A stretch of DNA of 64,000 nt, from assembly GCA_029204225.1 (NCBI GenBank), contig CM055109.1, forward strand, positions 48,137,112 through 48,201,111, in the 5' to 3' direction. Shown here piece by piece: positions 1 through 10,225 of the stretch. This stretch comes from Diphasiastrum complanatum (lineage: Eukaryota > Streptophyta > Lycopodiopsida > Lycopodiales > Lycopodiaceae). The position numbers and the translations under genes were made by a program. The notes beneath the pieces are model-generated. The model was not told where the DNA came from. It saw only the letters and a list, made by a program, of their open reading frames with translations, and ran no database searches. Within the stretch, counting starts at the first letter, position 1; every line of letters starts with the position of its first letter.

Positions 1-30
1 AAGAGCAAAAGTGATCTGTTCACTCATAGT

Positions 31-453
31 TTGAAAATTTGTATTGAGGCAAACTGTAAACTCTTTATGAGAGTAAGTGAATCATCTTCTAAAGACACTT
101 ATCTCCATAATGAAGTATTTAGCCTCATTGGATCTGAGATTAGCATGGTAAACAAGCATGAAGATATGATGCAAACACTTTGTTATTATAGCATGCATAG
201 TCTTGCCAATTTGGATGAGTCTAATTCTATAGATTGTGGTAACATGATGTTAGATCTTTGTGATCCTAATAAATCAAGAAGAAATCTTTATTTTCTCATG
301 AAGGAGCATGCACATGAAGAAGGAGCAAGCCTCAAGGTCAAGCATCTACATGAAAATTGGAAGGAATCAATTTTGGAGGTGCTAGGAAGGTGCAAAGCTC
401 TCAAGTTCATCAAAGATGTCAGCATCAAAGAAGCACTATCATGGATATGGTGA
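31..453 (+). CDS. Unrecognised 140-aa ORF, probably retroelement internal remnant
   Basis: An open frame of 140 codons that I cannot assign to a family. It is rich in Glu, Lys, Ser and Met and has no membrane segment or clear catalytic motif. It lies about 140 bases upstream of a purine-rich tract (585-593, GAGGAGGAG) followed by TGTGAAAAATGC, the arrangement expected of a polypurine tract and the start of a 3' LTR. I therefore infer that it belongs to the inside of an LTR element whose left part is outside the window. It could also be a chance ORF in decayed DNA. A second, overlapping frame (357-578) is probably a shadow. Confidence 0.25.
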   Translation: MKICIEANCKLFMRVSESSSKDTYLHNEVFSLIGSEISMVNKHEDMMQTLCYYSMHSLANLDESNSIDCGNMMLDLCDPNKSRRNLYFLMKEHAHEEGASLKVKHLHENWKESILEVLGRCKALKFIKDVSIKEALSWIW

Positions 454-593
454 TTTCAGATCAACATCAAGCTCATTGGCTGATCTTCACACCTTTTGAA
501 CCAGCAAAGACCAATTCAGCCCATGGAGTCAAGTTCAAGATCATCATGTTTTCCATCAAGCTAGATTTACCAAGCTAGATTTTTGAGGAGGAG

Positions 594-1250
594 TGTGAAA
601 AATGCAAAAATAAAGCATGGTAGAGGCCAAAAATCATGTATATAGGATGATTACACATGTGTGGAGCCTGTTCCCACGTGTGAAAATAGTGTACTTGTCA
701 TGTACCATAATCATATAGGTTGTACATATGATTTAATTCAAGTTCTAGTGGCTAAAAAGGCCAAAAACTAGTTTTCTAGACATATGACACATGGCAACAA
801 TCTATTGATTGCATGAGCCACATCCTTTGGTTAGGTGTCATATCCCATGTGTAGAGGACAACTCACATGTGTGGAATAAGCTGAAGTAGGCGAATTTTGA
901 CTTCTAGAAGATTTTCAAGTAGATCTCCATATAGAAGGAAAATGGAAAAAAGTGCTCAAAATAGAAGGTTTTGTCCAAGTGTCAGTTTTGCATGATGAAT
1001 CATCATATGACAAAGCACCTTCACACACGTGGGATCATAGGGATGATCAGTACCACGAGCTCCCACTTATCGTATATATAGAGCCACATTTGGCCATAAT
1101 CAATGTGAGACATCAGTCTTGGTTTTGGAAGCAATTTTGAGTGATTCTCTCCATTTGTCTACATTTGTTTTGATTGTTTTGAGGTTCTATCAATGTGTAC
1201 TTGATTTTCAAGTTGAAGTCCGTACTCAGACAGTGTTTCGAAATCAGTAT
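594..1250 (+). repeat. Probable 3' LTR of a plus-strand element (right end uncertain)
   Basis: It starts TGTGAAAAATGC directly after the purine tract GAGGAGGAG. It holds a TATA-like CGTATATATAGAGCC near 1070, followed by a T-rich stretch, as in LTR U3/R regions. The start resembles the LTR start of the Copia copies at 8151 (TGTGAAAGAT), but the bodies are not obviously alignable. The right boundary is placed where sequence shared with 16600-16735 begins, so it may be a truncation and not the true LTR end. Confidence 0.4.
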
Positions 1251-1254
1251 CCTA

Positions 1255-4200
1255 TGCACACAATTCCTTAATGAATCTGAATGACTCATAAATTATGTTT
1301 CTTACAAGCAATATACACAAAACATATAGTTTCCGGTGAATTCTCTTCACACTGTCCGTTTTATCAATTAACTTCCACATGAGTAAATCAACTTACTCAA
1401 GTTAATTGCTCATGATTTAGAAATCTTAAATGTCTAGGTGCAGATCTTAATTGTACATGTACAACACCACATTTAGATCATTATCCAAATCATTTTAAGT
1501 TAACCAATAGATCTATCAGATTAGATCTGTTAACTCTGCAAGTAATTGTCAAACACAATACTTGATCATATGTCTATGTTCAACCACTAGGTTAAGTGCA
1601 CCAGATAACCTTAGTAACTAGGAATACATAGCAAATCCACACAAGATTAATCGTGCACATATGAGAAAAATCTCACTATAACCCAGTACATAAACACATA
1701 TATCATTATCTGGCAGATTCCTCCAAAATCCGCATATGTAACTCACATATATCACTGAGAATCTTGTAACTCAGCTACATAGAATTCTATTTCTCTTGAG
1801 TAAATAACATATCTGGGAAATCTCTGAAGTGAACAATTCCACAACACAAATTTTCCAACCATCATACTTTTATCAATAAAATTCCAATCATTCAACCTAC
1901 TTCAGATCTCAGTGCACAAACCAAGATTAGGCTGACTTACAGATGTCTTTGGATATAAGGTTAAGATTAAAGCTTTATTCCACTTATTCAATCCATAAGT
2001 AGATGGTATTTGGTAGCCAATCAATGAATCTTAATTCAATCTTTACCATTGCTTCCCATATTCATGATACAAATTGGATTCACAAAAGAAATCTATGCAC
2101 CTGGTTAATCCCATGAAAGTCTTATTCTAATCATTTTTTTCTCCCCCTTTTAAAAGAAATTTCATAATTTCAATCAAAAAGTTCCCAGGAGACAACGTAT
2201 AAGATATCAAAGATTTGAAAAAGTCAGTAATGAGTATTCAATACTATTACAAACCGGACTTTTTCCTTAAAATCATAAAATATCTTATCCCGAGTGATAG
2301 AAACATTACTCTCAATAATCAGCTATCTAATAGAGATAATAATTTGGGCTTAGGAAGTCTAATTTCCACTTAATCAATTGAACATTAATTGATTATGAGC
2401 TATATTCACAAACCTGAAATGGAAGCATGAATTCATATAACTTAAACAATCCTTCAGAACCTAGTTCTACATTGGAAGGAATTATATGAATCTCAATCCA
2501 ATTGTCTAATATAAGAAATTTCTAGAAAGTAGTAAGTTTAAAATTAATAGAGAAATAACTTTTTTTAAGGATTTCCAATTTGGAATTTATGAGATACCAT
2601 TGAGGGATCCGGATCTATATCTCATAACCTCTCCAAATACCCTAAATAGGCTTTACCAATGGTTTCAACTATTAGTTTTACAAACAATGTAAATACTAAC
2701 CATTGGCCTACAAATCATTCTCACACAAGAATTTCCTCTTTGAAATCACTGATGTCCCATACCACCAGTTTTCTCTTCAAGAAAGTCCTTTGCTTTTAGA
2801 TCCGACCATCAGAAAATAAAAAAGACTATCTGACCATCCTATATTCGATATAGAATCCGATCTTCAACCATTTCCAAAAAAATACCTCCTACTATTGAAT
2901 TTTCCATTTTCTTAAGTTTTCATAATAGATGACAATTCATCTAAGAATACCTCTAGGCATTGACCCCACTATGGACGAGAAACCTTGTTCATATACAATC
3001 AAAATGACCTAAGTTTATTTTTCAAAACCAAAAGGAAAAAATTCAATATAGCTGAAGTATATCGATAGATATCCAATATCTAAATCCGAAATGGTACAAG
3101 GAATTCAATTCCTTCAAGAAGATCACTAAATTGCATTATCCGAAAATCCAGAAATCTAAAACCTCTATCTGGATTTCCAATACTAGATATGTACATATCT
3201 ATTCCACCATATACCGGAGTACCCCCAAATTTGTTCCTAATGGATCGCAAGAATCCAGTTCAAATTGTGATTTAACAAGAATTTGCACATGGCTTTGCCG
3301 TCACATAAACAACTCATTTGGTTGGTACTGTCATTCCCGAATTCCTAACATCCGAGAGTTACAACTCTTAGGAATAAGGCTCATTATGGTACAAATGTGA
3401 ACCAAGTGTCATTCTCGTTCCATGTCACAATTTTCCATAACAAAATAGGGTCAACTCATGGTCCTACAGATATTCAAAATAAATTCAACTTAGTGAATTC
3501 AAAAAACCGATGCTATGCAATTTTCTTACAGGGATTTTTAACCAACCCAAATTACACAACACTATCACATTTACCTACTCAGGTGTCTCATTTTCTTGCT
3601 CCCTTAGAATTTTCGGCACCCAAAAATTCTTTTAGCGAAGGTCCCCAAAAATTCCATTGACACAAGTAAATGCTAGGCTACTTCCTTTTTGACCACACCA
3701 GTTTATTTTCATTACTTCGTTAAAGTTGCTAGAATCAATGGAAAATCAATAAAATTTGGTTCCGGGTATTCTTTACGATATTTGATACACTTGTTTTTTA
3801 ATCGAATATAGAGCTACCTCCCAAAAATTACGATCTTATTCCATTTATTCATTTTAACAAGTATATGAAAAGTTTTAATTTGCCCAATCTTAAAGATCAA
3901 AATCATTTAAGATAAGCCTATCGGTGCACACCGAGTCCAAAAGGAAGAATCGAAAATATCATTTAACTCAACTAACTGAGAATATTGCTATTCCAGAGTT
4001 AAACCGATAAAAGCACAGTACCAGGAACCCAAAATTCTCACAAACTGGGTACTTGCCTGAGAACAGTACTAATAGCATTATTTTGTCAAGATTGATTTAG
4101 AAAAAATTCAAATCAATTGATACAGCTTGACACAAAAACAACGGTATTAAGTTCTCAAAAAACTATGCTTATAGGTGACTGTCAAGTTGATAAGGACTTT

Positions 4201-5880
4201 ATACATGCATATTGTCCATAGAGAAGAAAAACCAAATTCTTTCTACCTCTTACCGGAAAACAATATCCGAAATCGAGTTTACTGCATTAACACACATGCC
4301 CAAAGGAATCGAAATTCCTCTCACAATAAGCTAGTAACTCAAATTTTTTGAATTCCTAAAATTACTTTTGGAACCATTTTTGAAGTTACTACTGGTCAAG
4401 CTCTTAAAACCTCGGTTGACTAGCATGCACACTGCATATACAAAAAATTGCGGTCCACAATTACCCAAAAAGCATATTCTAGAAAAAAAATCTTACAAGG
4501 CCTCTCATAACCTAAAAAAATTTAGGTATGAACTTTTCCAGCCGTCATTACCCAAGAACGGGTGGCTGCCCAACCGCGACCTCACGCGCGAGAGAGAGAG
4601 ATCTTTCAAGAGAGGGATCTCCATAGAAAGATAGGAGGTGCATCTTTCCATCCATACAGGGTTCCGAGAAGGTTCAACCTCGCTCTCGCTGCACACTCTG
4701 ATCCACAAAGTCGGCCTACATCGGCTTTAGGATCCACCGAGTCAGCGATCTCAGAAACAGCCAGTTTCTAACTACAGTTGTCAAAAAGGGCTTCCACAAC
4801 AAATGCGATTAGCTACATCTACCTGCATCTACACAATGCGACCTTCACTGGGAAACAGGTCCGTTTCCAGTCAGCAATCTGATCTGATGCATATAGTTTT
4901 CACCATGCTTTCACTCTTCTTGACCAAACATTCAAAACCAAAATTCTGAGCAGAGCCTGACACATGCAATCATCCCAAAAGTTCAACCTATCATCTAACA
5001 ATAGTTAATTGTTTCTGTCTGCTGCAGGTCAATCCACATAATGGATATGATTCGAAAGAAGTCTTCAACAGACTAAAACGATTTTAAAAGGAGTATTCCA
5101 GACTTGTGTACACAGGGTTCAAAGAACAGGGCTACCTTCCTCTTCCACACAGGTTTGCTAACAGTATTGCGACCTTCATCAGCGTCTCTTTGGACTGAGC
5201 AGATGTTAACCTCTTCAAAAAATCCGATTTTTCAGAGGTTTAAAAATCCATATCAGTGACCCAAAGAAAAGGGAAAGAGTTATTGTATATTTTATAGTTC
5301 TAAACTCTTTCAACCGTCAGCAATCACCAACAAAAAACGGTTTCATAGGGTCTCAACTGCATGCAACACTTTTTCCAAATCCTAATCTGTTCTTCTAGAG
5401 AATATTCAATTCCCAAATCCATTTCATGTTTTCAGTTTTTAGTTTGCATGAAACACAAGAGGACTAGTCTAGAAAAACCTTAAATCCTCACATGCAAACC
5501 ATAAATTCGAGATTCCCAGCAACAGTCAATCTATTCCATCAGGATAAACTGATTCCTCGTCAATGTATCAATAAACATCTTGCTGCCAAATCTGAATCAA
5601 ACTGTCCAAACCGTTATGGACTCATGCAAATCATTCATCTTAAAAAACGGGAAATCTTCAAGGCTTTCACACTAATTCACAGCATCTCTAACAAAATCAA
5701 ACAAGGAGAAGTGCACTCTACCACCCAGTTTGATTCCATGCTTTTCACAAGAATTAGAGAATCCAAACCCAATTTTCCTTGAAAAACAGCACTCCAACTG
5801 AAATGTGAATCCAAGTGCGTTCCAATTCCAATTTGATGTAGAACTTCTGTCCATCCCATCCAAAACTGCATCTTAGCCGG
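1255..5880 (-). repeat. LARD-like noncoding interior of a minus-strand LTR element
   Basis: About 4.6 kb, AT-rich, without any convincing coding region; the short open frames here have no recognisable motif. At its right end sits a minus-strand primer site (complement of TTGGTATCCGAGC, about 5881-5893) immediately before an LTR starting at 5894. This stretch is therefore the 5' interior of a minus-strand LTR retroelement. A segment near 1243-1380 is similar to 16600-16735, so the family has at least one relative in the window. Size and lack of genes match a large retrotransposon derivative (LARD), which would need proteins from another element. The left LTR of the same element was not found. 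Confidence 0.5.
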
Positions 5881-5893
5881 GCTCGGATACCAA

Positions 5894-6369
5894 TGTAAAG
5901 ACCACCAGGGACAATCCCCTAAGATGAGGATAGGAAAACACAAGAGAGACTGCGGAGCAAAACCACCCAACCAATCCTAGATTCCTCCTTGATCTAGCCC
6001 CCAAGCCATGCCAATGTGATAGCAAGAGGAGAAGAGCTCACTGGTAACCTAGACCAAGTCGTCGACGGGATGAACTCTACCTCAATATATAGAGAGTAGG
6101 ATCCAGCACATGAGCACATGCAATCCCCATGCAAGTCAACAATAAATAGGTTACAGCTCTACATGCATACCTCCTGCCTATATCAGTCACATGTACATGC
6201 ACTACTCCATATGTCTCAATTAGAGTGTTTGGGTCCTCTCAAGGTCATTAGTCACCAACAGGCCTTGACTTGGAGTAAAATCTAGGCGTGACCAATAATC
6301 TCGAACACTGGAGAGCCGGTCTACCATATTAGGACTATTCCAGGTCCTTAACCGAATATGGCCGTAACA
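5894..6369 (-). repeat. LTR, minus strand (5' LTR of the noncoding element)
   Basis: On the minus strand it begins TGTTACGGCC and ends GGTCTTTACA, giving TGT...ACA ends, and is followed by a tRNA-Met-like primer site (TTGGTATCCGAGC). It contains the phrase 'aaccacccaaccaa...cccccaagcc' that recurs near the U5 end of the LTRs at 14771, 24112, 49428 and 52965, so it is related to them. A TATA-like ATATATAGAG lies near 6096. Its right edge abuts Gypsy gag sequence of opposite orientation, so that junction is a later insertion or rearrangement. Confidence 0.6.
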
Positions 6370-7571
6370 CACCTACATTGAGCACTTTAAGCGCCTCAAA
6401 GTTGAATGCGTTGATGAGAAAACAACAGAAAAAATGGCCATCAAACTCTTCTTGGTAGGTTTACCTAAATCTATCCGATGAGAACTTAAACCAACTGACT
6501 CTTATGACCAGCTAAAAGATGTAATGGATGATGCCATTAGAGAGGAAGATGAAGGATCCGATGATGACTATGATCATCGTGATTGTAAGGGGAAGGCTCT
6601 CGTTAAAAATGATTCACACCCTGAGCCCACCTCTAGTTCCAATTTCACCGAGCTGCTACACCATATGGATACCTGACAGAAAACTCAGCAAGCCCAAATG
6701 GATAAGTTCTCAGCCGATTCCAAAAAGTACTTAAAGATATCGCAGACCTATCCTTTCCGGAAAAATGTGTGGTGTCCTATTTGTTCACAATACCATACTG
6801 CCAATGAGTGCCCACATCTGAAGACATATTTTTCGCAAGCTGCTAGACCGATGTATAGGCCATATCGACCCCGTGGTCCACCACAGAACTATCAGCAACC
6901 ATGACAATTCCAACCATGACCCCCAAGACCACATCAGTTTCAGCCTAGACAGCCAGTCTTATGTAGTAAATTAGCCCCAGCCACAAGCACCTGATCACAT
7001 GATCGATCCTCGCTATGTTGATCCAGCTACATATTATGTTGAAGAACCCCAAGCTGCTAGATATCAATTAGACCCGACGTACCAGTATGATGCTACAACT
7101 GTCGCTTATGACTCGAACCAACAATACTACGCAACTCCACAAGTAAGTTATGCAGCACAACCCATGCCTACCTTGAGAGGCTGTTTTGTGTGTGTCGGGA
7201 AACATCCTAGCATCCGTTGCCCTGATAAGCTCAAGTTCCCGCCCTTATGTGATAATTGCGGAATTGAGCACAATACGAAGGACTGCTTGAATAGACCAAA
7301 ACCTTATGTTCTAGTTCGTTCAGTCCAAGTTGAGACCGTACTAGCCATGGTCATGACTAGAGCTCAACAGAGAGCAGCCAACCAGAGGACAGATAGACGA
7401 GCTGCCGAACAACTTGCCATACCCAATGAGAACTCCACTCCCCTAGTCTATCCAAATCCTATTGAGCAAATTAAACTCCGAGATGAGTTCCAGAAACAGC
7501 TACAAGACGTTGATAATGAGACACACCTGACTCCACCATTAGTACAACCCACTCCGAAGACACTACGATAG
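6370..7571 (+). pseudogene. gag: Gypsy gag remnant with three zinc knuckles
   Basis: A decayed Gag nucleocapsid region of a Ty3/Gypsy element, broken by several stops and frame changes (open pieces about 6698-6904 and 6999-7571). The start, with IEHFKRLKVECVDEK and MAIKLFLVGLPKSIR, resembles a Gag capsid region. It is followed by an acidic linker and then three Cys/His knuckles: CPICSQYHTANEC, CFVCVGKHPSIRC and CDNCGIEHNTKDC. All three have the spacing CX2CX3HX4C, one residue shorter than the usual CX2CX4HX4C. The region between is rich in Pro, Tyr and Gln. The 5' end is missing: the sequence begins directly at the minus-strand LTR. The protease follows downstream. Confidence 0.7.
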
Positions 7572-7630
7572 AAGGCGCTAAAGTATGGGGTGACCTACTA
7601 TAGGCCAATGTCACTCTGCCCTTTCGTGTA

Positions 7631-8150
7631 TTGTGGAAATACACTTGGAAATGGAGACAAGAGTTAGGCACCCTGGACAAGACTCAAGACATCACTCCCA
7701 AACTCCCTGAAGCTACCTTACATCTCACCAATCCATTAAGTGAGCAAGGAAACATCAAGCTACCAACCACCCACGCAAACTCACGAGTAGTATATGCTAT
7801 ACTGAATGGGGGATCGGGAGTCAATATCATATCCACGTCCTTAATGAAAGAATGGGGACTACAAGATCACTTGAATAGGCCTAATTGTCAGCTTTGAATG
7901 GCCGATCAAAGTGTTGTTCGACCACAAGGTGTGATACCAAGCGTATTGGTCAAAATCACCAGGTTGAAATCTACACTTGATCTGGTTGTTTTGGACATTG
8001 CTAACAACAACGCCTACTCCTACGAACTCTTGCTTGGTCGCCCTTGGCTTTCTAATGCCTGTGTAGTGCACGATTGGAATAAGGGCCGGATAATGTTTAG
8101 TAATCGAGACCAGTCAGTCACCATTGATTCGGTAGGAAAGATCAAACCAG
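7631..8150 (+). pseudogene. pro: Gypsy aspartic protease remnant
   Basis: A retropepsin-like domain in two in-frame pieces separated by a TGA at 7895. The active-site loop reads AILNGGSGVNII, where Gypsy proteases usually have a catalytic Asp before GSG; here it is Asn, so the enzyme should be dead. The second piece carries the flap-side motif YELLLGRPWL, typical of the C-terminal half of plant Gypsy proteases. The coding sequence is cut at 8150 by the left LTR of copia A, and the RT of the same Gypsy resumes after 12922. The break thus records a Copia insertion into a Gypsy. Confidence 0.7.
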
Positions 8151-8800
8151 TGTGAAAGATTCAACTAGTTTCATCACATTTTGCAATATTTTCATATTTG
8201 GCATATTGAGGCCAAAACTTGTTTTAGACTTAGAGGTTGACTTTTCAAAGTTCATTAGTCTAAATTTCATTTGAATAAACACTTTTTGAAAGTGTGGGAA
8301 AGATAGAATGCGAGTTTGAGTAGATTCAATTTGAGTAAGTTGGGTACATTGAATCTATACCCAAAATTGGTAGGGTTAGCATTTTGGTGGGAAAGCCAAG
8401 CGGCCAAATAGGGTTTGGACCTGTTATAAAAGGATGTAACTTGTGGAGAGAGTCATCTTCTCTCTTCTCTATCTCATTTCATGCTTATACATGGTTCTCT
8501 TGGGTTCTACTATCCATTGGTGCACTATCTTGGTGATTGCTTGCAATTCTATGTGTAGAATGATCTATATTTGTTATTTTTGGATCCACACGTGTGAAAT
8601 ACAGTAGCTTGCTGGTTTTGTACGGACAGCAACAATACATAATCATTTCATTCAAGTTTGATCAAGTTCTATCAATGTTTGCATCTCAAATTGTGTGTAG
8701 ATGCTGATTTTTCTACATTGGTGAAATTGGTAGTGTATTTCTCTTTCTAACCAAAGATCATTCAAGTAGATTGGATCTTAAGGATCTGAAATCTTTCACA
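8151..8800 (+). repeat. Left LTR of copia A
   Basis: 650 bp, starting TGTGAAAGAT and ending ATCTTTCACA, a perfect 10-bp terminal inverted repeat. The primer site follows with no gap. A TATA-like TTATAAAAGG lies near 8424. The reverse complement of a near-identical 649-bp LTR is at 18580-19228. Confidence 0.85.
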
Positions 8801-8812
8801 TGGTATCAGAGC
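8801..8812 (+). other. Primer binding site, initiator tRNA-Met type
   Basis: TGGTATCAGAGC directly follows the LTR. This is the standard plant LTR-element primer site complementary to the 3' end of initiator tRNA-Met. Confidence 0.85.
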
Positions 8813-9400
8813 TTGTGTTTCAGGTTATGAAGGAGGAAATCAGATCTATCAATGATTTGGTGAAGATATCAAGTCTAGAGCATGCTAGAGAGGATTCTAC
8901 ACCAAAATCGGATTTTTTGCTTTTGTAGATTGGATCTTTTGTAGATCAAAACACTAAATAGGTCAATATACTTGTTCAATTCTGATTTTTGAATTCACAT
9001 ACTGGATTTGGCCGATTTTTGGATCATTGGTCCAGCCTAAGTGGTGGCTTATAGATTGCATATCAAATTTTCAGCACTTGCATGTAGATTTGCAATAGTC
9101 AATTTTTTGTGATTTTGTCAAAACCCTAATTTTGATTGGATATCTAGATAGTGAGGTTGCTGGACTTCATTTGAGTGTGTTTCAATCTTAGGAAGTGGCA
9201 AAAGTCATTAGATTGAGGATAGATCATAGGTTGATCAAGATTCCATGATTCTATGTGTTGATTTGCTTGGATAAGTGCTAGAAGAGAATTTGTGAGATAG
9301 TTTCAAATCTTGGTGATTTCTTTTGAAAGCATTTGTTGTTGTTCAAAGGAGTGCTTTGTGCATTGAAGCAGGTTGAAAGAGAAGATCAGGTCATTGCTAC

Positions 9401-10219
9401 ATGGCAACCTCAATTGGAGTCATGTTGGAAGCCAATGATAGGCTTACCTCAAGTAACTATTCATTATGGAAAGTGAGGATGGAGTCACTTCTTGAGATGA
9501 ATGATGTTTTGAATACTGTTGTAGGTTTGGAGGAGAGACCAGCAACACAACAAGATCAATTGAGGTATGACAAGAGGGCCAAGAAGGCTCTACACATGAT
9601 AAAGATGAATGTTACCAATGAACTTCTCAAGGAAGTTGGTAAGTGCACATCATCTTTGGAAGCTTGTAATTCATTGAAGAAGCTTTATGAATCCAAGTCT
9701 ACTTCTAGAGTGTTGACTCTAAGAAGGCAAATCTTTTCTTGTTTGCAAAAGAATGAAGAAAGTCCAAGTACTTTTGTTTTGAGAATGAAAGCATTGAATG
9801 ATGAGTTAGCTTGCATAGATGAAAGCATTAAGGAAGGAGAGCTTATTCAAGTGATTCTTAATGGCTTGTTGGATGCTCATGCTAACATTGTTCAAAGTAT
9901 TGCTATTCAAAAGACTTTGCCAAGTTTGATGGATCTTCAAGAGATCTTGATCAATGAGGAATATAGGCTTCAAGCAAGAGGTGGATCTACATCGACACTT
10001 CAAGAGGATGCTATGTTCACAAAGGGCAAATTCAAGGGCAAAACCAAAAGCAAGTGGTCTAAAGGGCAAGATCAAGTGGATGCTTCTTCAAGTGGCAAAA
10101 AGAAGGATAGATCAAAGCTCAAGTGCTTCTATTGTGGCATCAAAGGACACTTTGCAAGTGAGTGCTACAAGAAGAAGAGAGATCAAGGAGACAAGCAAGG
10201 TAATCTTACTCTTGATTAG
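9401..10219 (+). CDS. gag: Copia gag polyprotein segment (copia A)
   Basis: 272 codons. The start MATSIGVMLEANDRLTSSNY is chosen because the same ATG opens copia B. Residues 15-40 hold the DUF4219-like LTSSNYSLWKVRM motif. The middle is a UBN2-type Gag capsid domain (SRVLTLRRQI, FVLRMKALNDEL, EEYRLQARGG). Near residue 240 is a CCHC knuckle, CFYCGIKGHFASEC, with canonical CX2CX4HX4C spacing. The frame ends at a TAG; copia B has a Glu codon there and reads straight into protease, so the stop is probably a mutation separating gag from pol in this copy. The protein would form the virus-like particle and bind element RNA. Confidence 0.85.
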   Translation: MATSIGVMLEANDRLTSSNYSLWKVRMESLLEMNDVLNTVVGLEERPATQQDQLRYDKRAKKALHMIKMNVTNELLKEVGKCTSSLEACNSLKKLYESKSTSRVLTLRRQIFSCLQKNEESPSTFVLRMKALNDELACIDESIKEGELIQVILNGLLDAHANIVQSIAIQKTLPSLMDLQEILINEEYRLQARGGSTSTLQEDAMFTKGKFKGKTKSKWSKGQDQVDASSSGKKKDRSKLKCFYCGIKGHFASECYKKKRDQGDKQGNLTLD

Positions 10220-10225
10220 GATGGT

